Source: Incurvaria masculella (Eukaryota > Arthropoda > Insecta > Lepidoptera > Incurvariidae). Taken from it: a DNA stretch of 64,000 bases. Positions within the stretch are counted from its first letter, which is position 1. Each line of letters starts with the position of its first letter. Position numbers and translations under genes: made by a program. This document shows, one piece after another, positions 32,380 through 43,859 of the stretch. The stretch covers positions 6,149,021 to 6,213,020 of the forward strand of contig OX335642.1 of the NCBI GenBank assembly GCA_946894095.1, given 5' to 3'. Below the pieces are notes generated by a model. The model was not told the origin of the DNA. It worked only from the letters and a program-made list of their open reading frames with translations, and made no database searches.

Positions 32380-32697
32380 GCACAGACCCTCTGTGCTAAT
32401 AGCACACAATATAGTCACGATATTACGCCACAATATATCACATCCGTCAATAAATTAGGTGCCATGCTAGGCGTTTCCCTTTGTGAGGATTGAAAACACG
32501 GACAATTTACAATTACCTAGTAGGGGAGGTCAACCTACGGTTTAACATGGGTTCCGAACCATGGAATAGCATGCATTCGCAACGAAATGCAATTATCTAT
32601 CTCAGGAAGAGAGAGACACAGGTGCATGACCGGGACGAGGATTTGAATCCAGGACTTCTCGCATGCAAGGGAAGTCCTCTAGCCCCTAAACCATGAG
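32380..32697 (-). mobile_element. SINE copy, reverse orientation
   Basis: On the minus strand the head near 32697 reads ATGGTTTAGGGGCTAGAGGA with a B-box-like GGATTCAAATCC. It is followed by CATTTCGTTGCGAATGC, CATGGTTCGGAACCCATG, CCCCTACTAGGTAATTG and GGCATGGCACCTAATTT. Diverged from the 6715 copy, especially in the head. Confidence 0.75.
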
Positions 32698-32705
32698 TTG
32701 TACAC

Positions 32706-32845
32706 ACTGTAACCTAACCTTACTTAACATAACCTAACCTAGCTAAGCCTAGCCTAGTCCAGCCTAGCCTAATGTAACTGAACCTAGCCTAACCTAACCA
32801 ACTTTACAATAACAGGTTTAGATGGATTCCTACCTAACCTAACCA
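32706..32845. repeat. Degenerate CCTAA-rich (telomere-like) tract
   Basis: Blocks such as ACCTAACCTTACTTAACA, AACCTAACCTAGC, CCTAGCCTAA and ACCTAACCTAACC occur over about 140 bp. The insect telomere repeat is TTAGG/CCTAA. Units are interrupted and mixed with CCTAG, so this is a decayed interstitial tract or a simple repeat of independent origin. Confidence 0.6.
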
Positions 32846-34149
32846 ACTTTAAAACAACAGTTTTTGTTGGATTCCTAACCATAGAGAAACCATAATTTAT
32901 CGGTTAGATAAAACCTTCATGCTCGTCAATTATGCTCATAAATAATATTGATCGATGAATAAAGAATGTAAAGGCAAGATAAAATAACAAATAATATAAA
33001 AAGAGCAGTTCATCTTGTCGTTCCATATCAAAAGAGGTCACGCTCAACCGACGGGCCTAAAAGTTAATATCACGAGATGAAAGGATCTGATCTTTTCCGA
33101 CAATAACTTCCTCAAACTCCCATCATCGGTGTATCCATTGTAACGTTTTCCTCGTGAGGATATTGCGGTCACATAAATACATAGGTACATTATATTTGGG
33201 AGACGAAGTTCTGGCTTGTTTTAGGCGCATCGCTCACAGATCTGCGTTGCCTGCGTCTGCGTCGAGGCGCAGGCATGCCTCTTTTGGGTTTTCTATACAA
33301 TTGTATTGGTCTGCGCACACAACATACTGTATACGTTGTCAGTGTATAAAGAATGTTGCAACAACCACTACATAATTTCAGCAGCGTAATCCTCATGCTT
33401 TTCAAGACAAAACAGTGTTTTTATCTCTAAACTGTCTAGTTACCGGGATATAAATTGTTGAAATACATGTCTTCGTCAAGTATAATTTGACGTGATGTTG
33501 TAACCGTTCATAAGGAAGGTCTTGGCATAACACCTAGACCTCACGTGTCGTGTAATTACACATTATATTATTTTTACACTAAATATTTAATTAAATACTT
33601 TATATGAAGTATTCACTTTTTCAATCCAATTAAATCCTTAAAAGTATAAATAAGGATGAAATTGGATTTTATATAAATTACTATGAAATTCCTAAAGGAT
33701 TATTAAATCCTGTTTGATGTAAAATATTGTATAAAACAGGATCTCATCTAATACTTATTTACTAGGAGATCATCATAATTTTATTCCAGCGAATCCTTTG
33801 GTAACCCCAATCCATATGCAACTGATATATATTCTTTGCTTATGCAATTATTCGCTCAATTACTAATAAATCAAGAGGGAAATTCAGAAAAAGTTTTTAA
33901 ACTTTTTTGTTTATTTCAATGGTATGTACTTACTGGCCGTTGAAACAATCTGCATATTCTTTAACGCAGTCGAGCATAGCGTAGGTTCGCCCCAGCCACC
34001 GCATGTAGGGCTTAAACATAGGTTAAGCTCCATAAAGTTGACGCGAAAGTATGAAATCTACAATATTTGCCAAGTGTTTATCCATAAAATGACCATAAAT
34101 TACCTTTTTTTTGCCCAGCTCTTACATAGTTTAGGAGGCCCAAATAATC
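32846..34149. other. Unassigned
   Basis: No gene. A GC-rich 8-bp-arm hairpin (TGCCTGCG ... CGCAGGCA, about 33248-33276) and a SINE tail scrap at 33505-33545. The rest is AT-rich. Confidence 0.4.
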
Positions 34150-34515
34150 GTTAGTTGCTACTAAAGTTGGCTTTAAGTAAAATTCGGTACCAAACAGCGA
34201 GCAAATAAATGATTATATTCACGTTAAAATGTATATCGGCTCTAAGACTATTTTGAGTGATGAAGCAAAAGATATCAGAAAAGCGAGCAAAAAGTAGAAT
34301 TCAATAAAACTAATGACAAAAAACATTGAAACTGCTTTAAGAAAGCCCCAAAAATTGCAAAAAAAGTTTAGTTTAGTTTAGTTGCAACTAAAAGTTAGCT
34401 TTAAGTGAAATTCGATACCATACAGCAAGCAAATAAATCATTATAAGCACGTTAAGATCGATAAGCCTCAAGCCTCTTTTGTGTGACGAAGCCAAAGTTA
34501 CCAGCGAAGTAAGCA
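34150..34515. repeat. Two ~140-bp direct repeats, 229-bp offset
   Basis: TAGTTGCTACTAAAGTTGGC at 34152 and TAGTTGCAACTAAAAGTTAG at 34380 start two diverged copies. Each continues with CTTTAAGTRAAATTCG, AAATAAATSATTATA and GAYGAAGC blocks. The spacer includes a minor TTTAGTTTAGTT run. Probably a local duplication. Confidence 0.7.
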
Positions 34516-34984
34516 AACAGTTTGGGAGTTGCCTCCAGTTCCGACACGTCACCGCGGGGCGGCGCCGGCTGCTTTGACAAACATTAATCACTGCCAGCGA
34601 ATTTAATTCCTGAAATCTCCCGATAGTCCCCGGCCTCCGAGGCTTCTCGACGATTGGGGTTCGATGGCCCCGGAGGGCCCGTCAGCCGGATGAAGTCATT
34701 GTTAAGACGAATATCTGATGAATTTGCGGGAAGATGATACTTTTAAAGTGCTCCCAGAAGGAACGAATAGAAGTGCGTTCGAATCGTAGTAGTAACTCTA
34801 AAAGGACCAAAAGAGTTACACTTTTGTTATACATACTTATATTTCCAATACATATATGTATGTTGTGTTTTAGTGAAGCCTAGAAGAAGCAATATATGTC
34901 ACAATTAACACATATTAGTTATGTAATGAGAAAAGTAACTCTTTTTTAGTACTAAGCACTTAAGTCTCTTTTTTCATCAAATGT
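34516..34984. other. Unassigned; isolated GC-rich block 34530-34720
   Basis: The first 200 bases are GC- and CpG-rich (CGGGGCGGCGCCGGCTGC, CCCCGGCCTCCGAGGC). A minus-strand acceptor-like TTTCAG precedes an open stretch at 34605-34500. It could be an exon or promoter of an unseen gene, but no protein similarity is apparent. Confidence 0.3.
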
Positions 34985-35730
34985 GATATGTATGTAGAAT
35001 CGTCTGTTGAGAAACGACACATGAATTAAAGAAAGAGCCCTGTAAAAAGAACTACTTTGCAAATATACAGCAAGATTGGACCCAATCAAACATACTGTTC
35101 CCTACTTTGTGGACTGTAATTAATCGTTTGTATTGTCGCCGCAACACACCGATGCCGAGAGCTTACCACCATCCACGCAGCCGGCAGTCGCCACCACAAA
35201 CACTTAGCTTTGCACACCGTCGCCGCCGCCAATCACTTTCTTCTCCACGGCCAGGACTTGCACTAGTTTTAGGATGAGTAGCAAATTGCAGGCTCACTCG
35301 CCAACGTTTTAAATAGAAGTGAAAAGCGGGCACTCTTCAAATGACGAGCAGCAAACAGTACTCGCCAAATGTTGTGGGTATGCTCACAATACCGACGCAC
35401 GTACGGGAAGCAAGCCTCGAAATGCAGTATGCTACGGCTGCTAAACCCGACAGTAGACCTTATACAGCGGGCATAAGATCCAACACTGAATAATCATCAC
35501 GATAATTCCGGCAATGTTCAGACAACACACAAACATGTAGAACTATACTGAACACGTACCATTCGTGAGTATTGCGTCTACCAATTTCGCCACCCGCTGT
35601 GTACCCATAATTTGGAATTCTCCTACAGGGACTGAAATCGATGCATCCAACTAAGTTATTTATACACCTCTTTTACTTTTATTAATGTGTATTTGCTTCA
35701 CGGTCCATTCTATATACTTATCACATACAT
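34985..35730. mobile_element. MITE family M1, copy 2, with ~440-bp internal insertion
   Basis: The left arm (ATGTAGAATCGTCTG, GACACATGAATTAAAG, GCCCTGTAAAAAGAAC, ATATACAGCAAGATTGGACC) matches 7771-7870. The middle blocks GTGAGTATTGCGTCTACCA and GGAATTCTCCTACAG match 7900-7965. The right arm near 35690-35730 is weak. Between 35105 and 35545 lies GC-richer sequence absent from copy 1, presumably a nested insertion of unknown type. Confidence 0.6.
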
Positions 35731-36085
35731 TTTACCGGGCTCTGCTTGGGTAAAATCCTTAGCGACATTTACCCGAGCGGAGCCGGTACCTCAACTAGTG
35801 TTTTATATAAAGTGCAGGCACTTAACTGAGAGGTGCCCGACAATGCCCGTGGGCTTTTGCACTTATACGGGGCTGGAAAAACCATGCCGGCCGGCCGGGT
35901 GTTTTTCACAACAATCTTTGAAGGGCACAAAGTTGTACTTTGGAGAAAATACCTGGGCCGGGAGTGCATTTCACATTTTATCGACCCTTCGACAGTGAAT
36001 GGGTTCCGTTGAGAAGTGAGTAGATAAATTTACCGTGAGGTAATTTTTATTAGAACATCACATTCATAATATCCATACATAACCG
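35731..36085. other. Unassigned
   Basis: A 103-codon plus-strand frame (35687-35998) starts inside the MITE and has no recognisable domain. A GC-rich core CCGGCCGGCCGGGTG sits near 35890. No gene is called. Confidence 0.35.
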
Positions 36086-36235
36086 TACTAATATTATAAA
36101 TCCGAAAGTATCTCTGTCTGTCTGTTGCGTTTCCACGCCTAAGCCTCAGAACCAATTTTGATGAATTAAGGTATAGAGATGGATCTTAGAGAAGGACATA
36201 GGCTACCTACGTTTTGTGGCGAAAAAATAAACTCA
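36086..36235 (+). repeat. Dispersed TACTAATATTATAAAT repeat
   Basis: CGTACTAATATTATAAATCC, CTGTCTGTCTGTTGCGTTTC, ACCAATTTTGATGAATTAAG, GAAGGACATAGGCTACC occur in the order of a very common lepidopteran repeat. The far end is not resolved. Confidence 0.65.
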
Positions 36236-36699
36236 TGCCAACAGTACTCCACGCATGACCTTATCTGCGCCTTGTAGACCTGCAGTTGTTGGTAGCCATG
36301 AAATTATTGACGCGCCCTATTGAGGACTCTCAGTTTTTTTACGGCGGCCTTAGCGTTATACTCGATATGACGTCTTACGTTCAAGTTATGCGAAAGGTCG
36401 ACACCGATAATCTAAATGGGGTTCGCCATTACGTAGAATTGAATCTTAGAAGATGTCTGCTTTACTAAGTTAATCATAGAAAACAATTACACATTTAAGC
36501 TGGAGTTTATTAGATAATTGTAGGTAAGTATGTGAGCAAAAACTTGGCATTTACAACTAAGAAAATTTTAGACTATGCCTGATAATTAGCCTCTTATTTA
36601 TAAACATGACCGGCATAGATTTTGTAGCCTTAACAGATTTGCAACTCCGTTCCTTCCGTCTGGACTTGCTGGTATAACCGCTGGTTCGTTAGTCCGTAC
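36236..36699. other. Unassigned
   Basis: No gene or recognised repeat. Confidence 0.4.
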
Positions 36700-36910
36700 T
36701 CGTCCCGTAGACAAGAATCTGCCAGTCGAGAAAACCGGTTTTATAGCGTTGACAAAGCGATTTTCTTGACGGAAAGATTCCGAAGCAAGGTGTTGCAATG
36801 ATTCAAGGTTTTCTATTGATAAAATAGCGTTATATATAAAAACCGCTACATAAATGGTTTTCTCGACTGGAAGGTTCCTGATTCCTGAACACGGAAGCCC
36901 AAGAATGAGG
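36700..36910. repeat. Family F repeat copy 3
   Basis: CAGTCGAGAAAACCGGTTTT, GACAAAGCGATTTTCTTGAC, GGAAAGATTCCGAAGC, then later an inverted-sense AAATGGTTTTCTCGACTGGA and TTCCTGATTCCTGAACACGG. Inverted and direct arrangement of the same blocks supports a fold-back origin. Confidence 0.6.
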
Positions 36911-38895
36911 CAAAGCGAGTCAGGCTGAAGAAGGAGTTGAAGTAGAACCTAGAAAGCTTTTGTCTAAGGTACCCGTTAACCTGCAACTAAAGTTGCTCAA
37001 CTTGCAGCAATCACTGCCGATTTCGTCGTCACGAGAACATCCAGCAATCTCCGGCAGCATGGTTTATCGACAAGTATGGAATCATTGATGGAGCAATTAA
37101 TTGCCCGCATGTGACGAGCAAGTGCACGGACAATTCGATTAACAATCCACCGGCGACACGAAAAGTATGAAGCTATGTGGAGCATATCACTCCATATCGC
37201 TGGGGTAATGGCCGAAAATGTATTGGGGTTGTTCTATTTTGCTCCATCTATTTATTACTCCAATATGTTTGGCAAGAGTTGCCTAGCAATTAATATCCTC
37301 AAAAATTGCCCGTGTACGGGCACTTACGTTTTCTGATGGATATCCTTATTCCCAACTCTTTATTTTATATTGTCTATCTTTCCATATCTCAAAATTATCT
37401 TTAACTTATATGTTCGTGTTATTTTGTGTTTTCTTTTAAAATCCCTTCCAGCAAAAATATTTTTACAAACTTTCCCATCACATTGGAATAACTATAATGT
37501 CATACTAACTGATAGAGAAACAATAACATATCTCGTCAATTCTTTTATTAACATTCGTTGTAGATTTGAGCTTGTCTACGGAGAATTCGCACTCTTCTAC
37601 TGTCCAATCCCTTTTATCCCAGTTGATCCACGTTTGAAAAAGGTTTGCTAAATCTAAATAAATGGCACAGACATTTTCCAGTCGCCCGAGGGACCAACGA
37701 ATGAAAATGTACTTTCCAAACATTTAATATTTTTCCTCGGAGGACCTTTCATGTAAGGTATGAAAGCATGTTTCATTCCTACGTTGCAATGAAAGCGTAT
37801 TTTGTGTGGATTTAAAATTAAAATTACAAACTCATTTTATTAATTCAAACATTTATTCGTTATTTTTAAAATGGTTCAATTGTTGCGATGACCACAAATG
37901 ATAAAATCACAGAAAACACCTATTACTAAGTTACAATAATTATTTATTATTTAAAAAAAATACTATATTAGTTTATCTTTCCTCCGTTATTATGCTGTTT
38001 CGTAAATATAACATTGAATTCACCCTTAGACAATTTTATAACATAATTTATTTTCGTAAACCATGCATGAATATAAATATACATGCTGAAGTAACAATAT
38101 ATGAACTGATTGTTAAAATTATTTTTTTATTTAAATATCTTAATAAACATTTACAGAAAATAATTATGTACAGTTCCTTTTCAAATGTTAAAATACCAAC
38201 TGTGTCAGACTTCTGAAGGAAATAACAACTTTAAATTTTTTGAATTTACAAAATTTCCAAACATGTTTTGCTAACATCAGATATTATATTTTAACCTAAT
38301 AATCTCGAGAAATGACACATTTTCGGAAACTCAATGACATTGTGCTTTACTTAAATAAGTCAAAACTTCATAAAAATCTTCAAGCGTATATTTAACGTTT
38401 TTTATTAATTTAAATCTTAACAAACGGAGGGTAAAATACACAAAAGGGAATTTTTTATCACTTTAGTGAGCAATATAACTCCGATCGAAAATATTGCATT
38501 CTTTAAAAGAAATACTTTCAGAAATCTCCTTTTAAAAAAGCTCGTTATTTGCTTGTATTTAGTTCCTAGTCAAGAACCCAACTAAATCAGCCGTCTCAAT
38601 AAAGGACGAGTTTAATTATAAACTAAACAATGTACATTGTTATAAGATAATTATTTACAAACAGTGTAAAGATGAAGAAAAATAGTTAAATAGACAAAAA
38701 TATCGAACATAATGTCATTTACTGATGTGTGAGATATAAGTATGTACAAAAGTCATAAGCATCGAAAGGAAAATGGTAACTTTTGTGAGGGAGCTGAGCC
38801 TACTCTCAAAAGTAACAGTTGATAGGTATTTTCAGGTAGAGCATTAGTTCGTATCACGACTATATATATGATGTCACAAAGTATCTTAGTCAACA
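36911..38895. other. Unassigned 2-kb stretch
   Basis: No gene supported. AT-rich, several short open frames without recognisable domains, no obvious repeat structure. Confidence 0.4.
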
Positions 38896-38897
38896 TA

Positions 38898-38910
38898 ATA
38901 GGTCGGGGAA
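38898..38910 (+). repeat. Mariner 5' terminal inverted repeat (shortened match)
   Basis: ATAGGTCGGGGAA against TTAGGTTGGGGAA at the other end. The next 18 bases do not match the right TIR, which would probably weaken transposase binding if the right end is the intact form. Confidence 0.65.
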
Positions 38911-39069
38911 TTATAAATAGTATGTATTAACTTGTAATAAAATCTCTTTGGCTATACTATTTGTATCTGGCTGGTTTTGGTATCATTGAAAGTTTAAATT
39001 TTAAAGAACATAATTCCAAATTCAAATTAGGAAAATGTGTGATTCTCATTTGTTTTTCGTACTGTCAAA

Positions 39070-40095
39070 ATGAGTGAATCTAATGAAGAAATTCGATACA
39101 TTTTAAAATTTTACTACAAAAAAGGTAAAAATGCAACGCAAGCCGCGAAAAAAATTTGCGATGTTTATGGACCTAGTGCAGTGTCTGTGAGAGTAGCACA
39201 AATTTGGTTTAAGCGTTTTCAATCCGGAAATTTTGATGTCAAAGATGCACGTCGCTCTGGTCGCCCTATTACGGATAAAATGGATGCCATTTTTGAAAAA
39301 GTGGAGCAAGATCGGCATATCAGTAGTTACGACGTAGCTAAAGAACTAGGAATTGACCACAAAACAGTTTTGGCGCATTTGAAAAAAACTGGGTTCACAA
39401 AAAAGCTCGATATTTGGGTACCTCACGAGCTCACTGAAAGAAACCTAATGAACCGTGTACTCATTTGTGATTCTTTATTACGACGTAATGAAACCGAACC
39501 ATTTTTGAAGAAGCTGATAACTGGTGATGAAAAGTGGATCACGTACGACAAGAACGTGCGAAAAAGGTCGTGGTCAAAGGCCGGTCAAGCTTCACAGACT
39601 GTGGCGAAACCCGGGTTAACTCGCAACAAGGTGATGCTGTGTGTGTGGTGGGATTGGAAGGGCATTATTCATTATGAGCTGTTACCACCAGGCAGGACCA
39701 TCGATTCTGAACTCTACTGCGAACAACTGATGAGATTAAAGCAAGAAGTTGAGAGAAAGCGGCCGGAATCAATCAACAGAAGGGGTGTGGTTTTTCATCA
39801 TGATAACGCTAGACCTCACACATCTTTAGCCACTCAGCAAAAACTAAGAGAGTTTGGCTGGGAGGTGTTAATGCATCCGCCGTATAGTCCTGACCTTGCA
39901 CCTTCAGATTTCCACCTGTTTAGGTCTCTTCAGAATTCTTTAGGCAGTGTCAGGTTAACATCACGAGAGGACTGCCAAAACCACTTGTCGCGGTATATTG
40001 ATCAGAAGTCCCAATATTTCTATAGCAATGGGATCATGTCCCTACCTACAAGATGGCAAAAAGTTATCGAACAAAATGGTACCTACATACTTTAG
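39070..40095 (+). CDS. Mariner transposase, uninterrupted
   Basis: This 341-residue protein would bind the element's inverted repeats and cut and rejoin DNA at TA sites. The N-terminal region (1-115) holds two helix-turn-helix motifs. The mariner linker motif WVPHEL is at 116-121. The DDE domain has GDEKWI (D153), HHDNARPH (D245) and APSDFHLF (D280), giving the D,D34D spacing diagnostic of mariner. The whole frame reads from ATG to TAG with no stop or frameshift, and its length equals the family norm. Resemblance to the transposase half of human SETMAR (Hsmar1) suggests the cecropia group. With three acidic residues intact the enzyme could be active, though the 5' inverted repeat is poor. The start ATG is the first in frame. 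Confidence 0.93.
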   Translation: MSESNEEIRYILKFYYKKGKNATQAAKKICDVYGPSAVSVRVAQIWFKRFQSGNFDVKDARRSGRPITDKMDAIFEKVEQDRHISSYDVAKELGIDHKTVLAHLKKTGFTKKLDIWVPHELTERNLMNRVLICDSLLRRNETEPFLKKLITGDEKWITYDKNVRKRSWSKAGQASQTVAKPGLTRNKVMLCVWWDWKGIIHYELLPPGRTIDSELYCEQLMRLKQEVERKRPESINRRGVVFHHDNARPHTSLATQQKLREFGWEVLMHPPYSPDLAPSDFHLFRSLQNSLGSVRLTSREDCQNHLSRYIDQKSQYFYSNGIMSLPTRWQKVIEQNGTYIL

Positions 40096-40142
40096 TTAAA
40101 TGTAAATAAACCATATTAAAAAATGTTTTGAATTTTCTTAAA

Positions 40143-40172
40143 AAATGCGAAGAAACTTTTTCCCCAACCTAA
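40143..40172 (-). repeat. Mariner 3' terminal inverted repeat
   Basis: AAATGCGAAGAAACTTTTTC then CCCAACCTAA, followed by TA. It reads as a canonical mariner end on the minus strand. Confidence 0.85.
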
Positions 40173-40174
40173 TA

Positions 40175-43100
40175 TTTTTGAAACATATCTTTGTATTTAT
40201 CTCGACTTAGGAGTTGTCAGATATCAAACATTCACGATTCGCGAGTAATATATGTATGTATACGCATCAATATGACAAATACAACCGAGATAACAGTCGA
40301 AATAATACAGATATCTATTAAAAAAAAATCTGACCTACTCTATGACGTGTCCGCAGACATGTGCCCTTGGTCGTAATACAAACGTATGTTCTAATTACCT
40401 ATCAAATGGTAAATCAACTGTTGCTATTGAGGGGTGGGCCCAAAACTTCCCATTGTCCTTTGTAATTTTATCCTTTATTGAAACGGCTTCTGCTTAGTTT
40501 AAGCAAAGGTTTATTTACTATAACAATGTTTTTCATTTACGCATAGAATTAACTATTTTAAATTTCGAGGTACCTACATAGATTATGCCTTAGTTTAAAA
40601 ACGATTTCTTCATCTTCTTATGATTACTTATCAGTTTTACTACAACAATTAAGCTTAGTTACAATACTAATATGGCAAACTTAGGCGTATATTTACGAAC
40701 ATCATTTACAGTATTCACACAGTTAAAACTATTATTTTACAGAATTTAATATGTTGTTCGTATATCAGTCTTAAATCCTTGCACAGCAAGGAATCATTTT
40801 CTTTGTCAGCTTTAACAATTGACGAAAACAGCGAATTGGTGTGAATTATTATAAAATATACATATACGCGTCAGTGCATAATTTGGCATCCGGATCGCCA
40901 TGCATCCACAACCAGAACCTTCCAGCATAAAACAGTATTATAATTTTTTTACAAAAAAGAGATTATTCTTTTCCAAATGACCTTGACTGTTTGGCCTGGT
41001 AAAAACAAAATTATTGAAAGCTTCAAGATTTTGAATTGAATTTTGAAAACTTCCAAATAAGATTTACACTTCTAAAATGTATACCTATAAAACAAGACAC
41101 ACTTCGAGAAAAAACCTACCTGATTATTATTATTAAAACAAATATGATTGAGATGGCGAAATTGGGGCAGTCGACGTTTTGAGTCGAGTGTGGTGCATAT
41201 TTGGGCTATCACGTTGGTTAAGAACATAAAAGGGTGTGACAGATGGAAACATAGACAGATAGAAAAGGTTCTGTTTTACCTTAAGAGGTACGGCGCCCTG
41301 ACACATCAAAGTTATACTTTGATAATTTAAGAGCACTGTAACCGCTGGAGTATACATATATTAGTGCCGGTATATTAGTATATCATATTATAAACCCTCG
41401 ATTTTACTTTGGTCATTTTATACTCAAGAGCCAAATGCGACAGTACAATAAAAAAACTTGAAATATCGATGGATTTCGGTTTCTATGTAAGTTTTCTCTC
41501 GTAACTTATATCAACATTTTTATTGTTTACAAATTACAATACCTTGTGTCTTTTATTCAAATGTAATGAGACTTTAAAATATTGTATGAGCATTTTCAAA
41601 GTCTTAAAATATTAAAATTTTCAAGTTGTCAAAATGTAAAATTGACAATGGACAAATTGTGGTTTAATAAGTGGTGGTGGTGGATTTGCAGTCGATTTTA
41701 GGTCGTGACTTAAATATATGAAGTTATGATGTTTTGTAAGGTGTCCTAAAGTTACGCGCCCACTGAAATTACCTCAGCTATTTCAGGACATACCACACCT
41801 AATAACAAATTGTTATTAAATATTTGAACAGTTACATATAATTAAGAAATTCACTATACACATTTGACGAATATAAATCGATTTTAAGATGAAGTGAGAT
41901 AGCATGGGTCAAACGGGGCTCGCACACTTCAGACATCAATACAAGACCTAAAAATGTTACACTCGCAAAGAAAAAAGTAAATATTTGGTACAGCAGCGGC
42001 CCTAAGCGATGTTAGGAGCGTGTATGTACTGACGTAAAACACAGTGGGAATACTTTTTAACTTACAGAAGTTGTATTTATTATCCTCCTTTGGGACGCGG
42101 GGAATAGTTAGAATCGTCAGAATGTAACATTTGAGACAACTAACGCATAAAATATCACTATCTGTAAATTATCATGGCAAGATTGCATTGCATTGTTTTA
42201 AATGTTGCTACAGGGCTAGTTAGGGTAGTAACCTTAATTTGCTCTCATATAGTAGCCTCACTAGTTTTTATGCAATCAGAAAAAAATCAGACCATTGTAT
42301 TTTAGAAGAAATTAAACTAAAATAATAATGGCAAATTTCTAACGTTTGACTAAAGGAAAGTGCATCCACCTCATGACAAAAGGTGGAAAGGTATATTTAC
42401 ATGTATTTAACTCACAAATTACCCATTTAAGAAGCTCAACCTTTTCTGTTTTTTACAGCGTCTTGGCAGGGCACCTAGTTCCCATGTGTTGTGTTAGGCT
42501 AATATCGTGGGTTTCGTATTCCAGTAACATGAAACAATTTTAGGTAAAAATAATACTAAAATTACATAATTGGAACAAAAATCACCCTTCGCTATGAAGC
42601 GAGGAGGTTTTCCAACATTGTTTTTCCCCAACGGATGTCAAAAGCCGCGCGCATGTATCGCGAATGCTTTCGTTTGATGGCTTTCCATAAAGCTCACGCG
42701 GCGTTTCGCTTGAATAATGCGGCAGTACGGGCTAGATAACGAGAAAGCGGCTGATAACACGCGGTTTTGCTCATAACACGCCCCCCAATTACCGTCCTAA
42801 CCCCGGGTTATATCGGGCCACTACTCTCGGCTTGTTACGATGTATGTAGGTACGTAATAAGAATATTCTGTACGGGTGCGGTTATGTCGAACACATGATT
42901 TTCGCTACATTATCCTGATAACATATTTTGATTCGCGAATCATACACTCGTATATACAGTATGACAATGTATTATGAAATATTGCACGGTATTGAGTCAT
43001 GAATTTGCTGTATCGTTCTCTATTGTCCCAAATAAAGAAGAGAAAAAGAAGAAATCGTCTTCTTTTCTCCGTCTCCGGTGCCTTATTCCTAATTTGTGCA

Positions 43101-43364
43101 CGGTATTCACGAAAGTAAACTTATCAAAATATTTCTTCACAGAGAAAAGTCACTGTGCGATCAAGTGCTGTACAGAAGTTATAATTCGTAACACAGACGC
43201 AAAAAGGAGGAAGCAGTGCCATATAGGGATTGCCCGAGTCGCACAACTGTTCCGCTCAGTACAAACATCGCCACCGCGGGTGAATGTGCTTCCGAAATGC
43301 GTCCGCTAAGTCTGTTTCTAGGTACCAACACAAACCCTCCAATACGTCGGCCACAAAATTAGCT
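40175..43364. other. Unassigned 3.2-kb intergenic stretch
   Basis: No gene supported. A SINE tail scrap lies at about 42450-42515 (GTCTTGGCAGGGCACCTAG, GTGTTAGGCTAATATCG). A CpG-richer zone at 42640-42830 has no supported frame. Downstream of the host gene this should contain its 3' untranslated region. I could not place a convincing polyadenylation signal within the first 700 bases past the stop. Confidence 0.4.
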
Positions 43365-43470
43365 TGTGAGTTCGCTTACAAATTCGGGACGTTCTTACGT
43401 TCTATTACGTATCGTTGGAACTCGAGAACATCAGTATTGAGCGAATTCATAAGCGAGCTCACTAGCCGGA
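43365..43470. repeat. Family E fragment downstream of the host gene
   Basis: GAGTTCGCTTACAAATTCGG, GTTCTTACG, CGTTGGAACTCGAGAACATC and GAGCGAATTCATAAGCG. It lies about 270 bp beyond the stop of the Sidestep-like gene. Confidence 0.6.
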
Positions 43471-43734
43471 GCTACCGTCATTGTATGTTTTTACAGTTGG
43501 GTCGGTAGTTTAAGAAAATTGGCGACAGCGGATCTCATAGTGGGCGCACTAGATTGCACATCTCCTCCCTTTTTGACCTGAAATTGATACATTATTTACA
43601 AAAAAAATACAGTATTGACATTCCACGAGACCGTCTGCACTGGTATAACACAATCTTGAAACTGTTCCCTAAGCGTGTATTCCGTAAAAAATCTAGGCTA
43701 GATCACCGATCCGACTAGCGCCGTGACGCCACTC

Positions 43735-43859
43735 CTAAGTGTCGTAGGTGGCGGCGGGAGCGCCGGCGACGGGTGCGGGGGCGGCGGCGCGGGGGCGCGG
43801 CGCGGAGGCCGCGGCGGGGGTGCTGGGGGGAGGGGGGGTGCCAGCCGGCGGGGGCGGAC
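43735..43859 (-). CDS. Side-like gene, last coding exon (Pro/Ala-rich tail, stop)
   Basis: The acceptor TTTCAG precedes GTCCGC. The exon starts in phase (two bases complete a Gly codon) and encodes about 41 residues: GPPPPAGTPPPPSTPAAASA, further Ala/Pro/Arg, then ATYDT and TAG at 43735-43737. The extreme GC content and low complexity contrast with neighbours. A proline-rich end could bind SH3 or EVH1 domains. Frame is fixed by exon phase, and other frames lack sense. Confidence 0.8.

Larger units (their letters stand above)
38896..40174 (+). mobile_element. Mariner (Tc1/mariner) transposon with TA duplications
   Basis: The element is 1,275 bp (38898-40172) between TA dinucleotides, a normal mariner length. 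The 3' TIR is TTAGGTTGGGGAAAAAGTTT on the minus strand, ending at 40172. The 5' end ATAGGTCGGGGAA (38898-38910) matches its first 13 bases with two differences, then diverges. The interior is a single transposase gene with short untranslated flanks. Movement is by cut and paste into TA. Confidence 0.9.

Noticed and set aside
35687..35998. 103-codon plus-strand frame
   Set aside because: It starts inside a MITE arm, and the GC-rich part is palindromic rather than coding-like.
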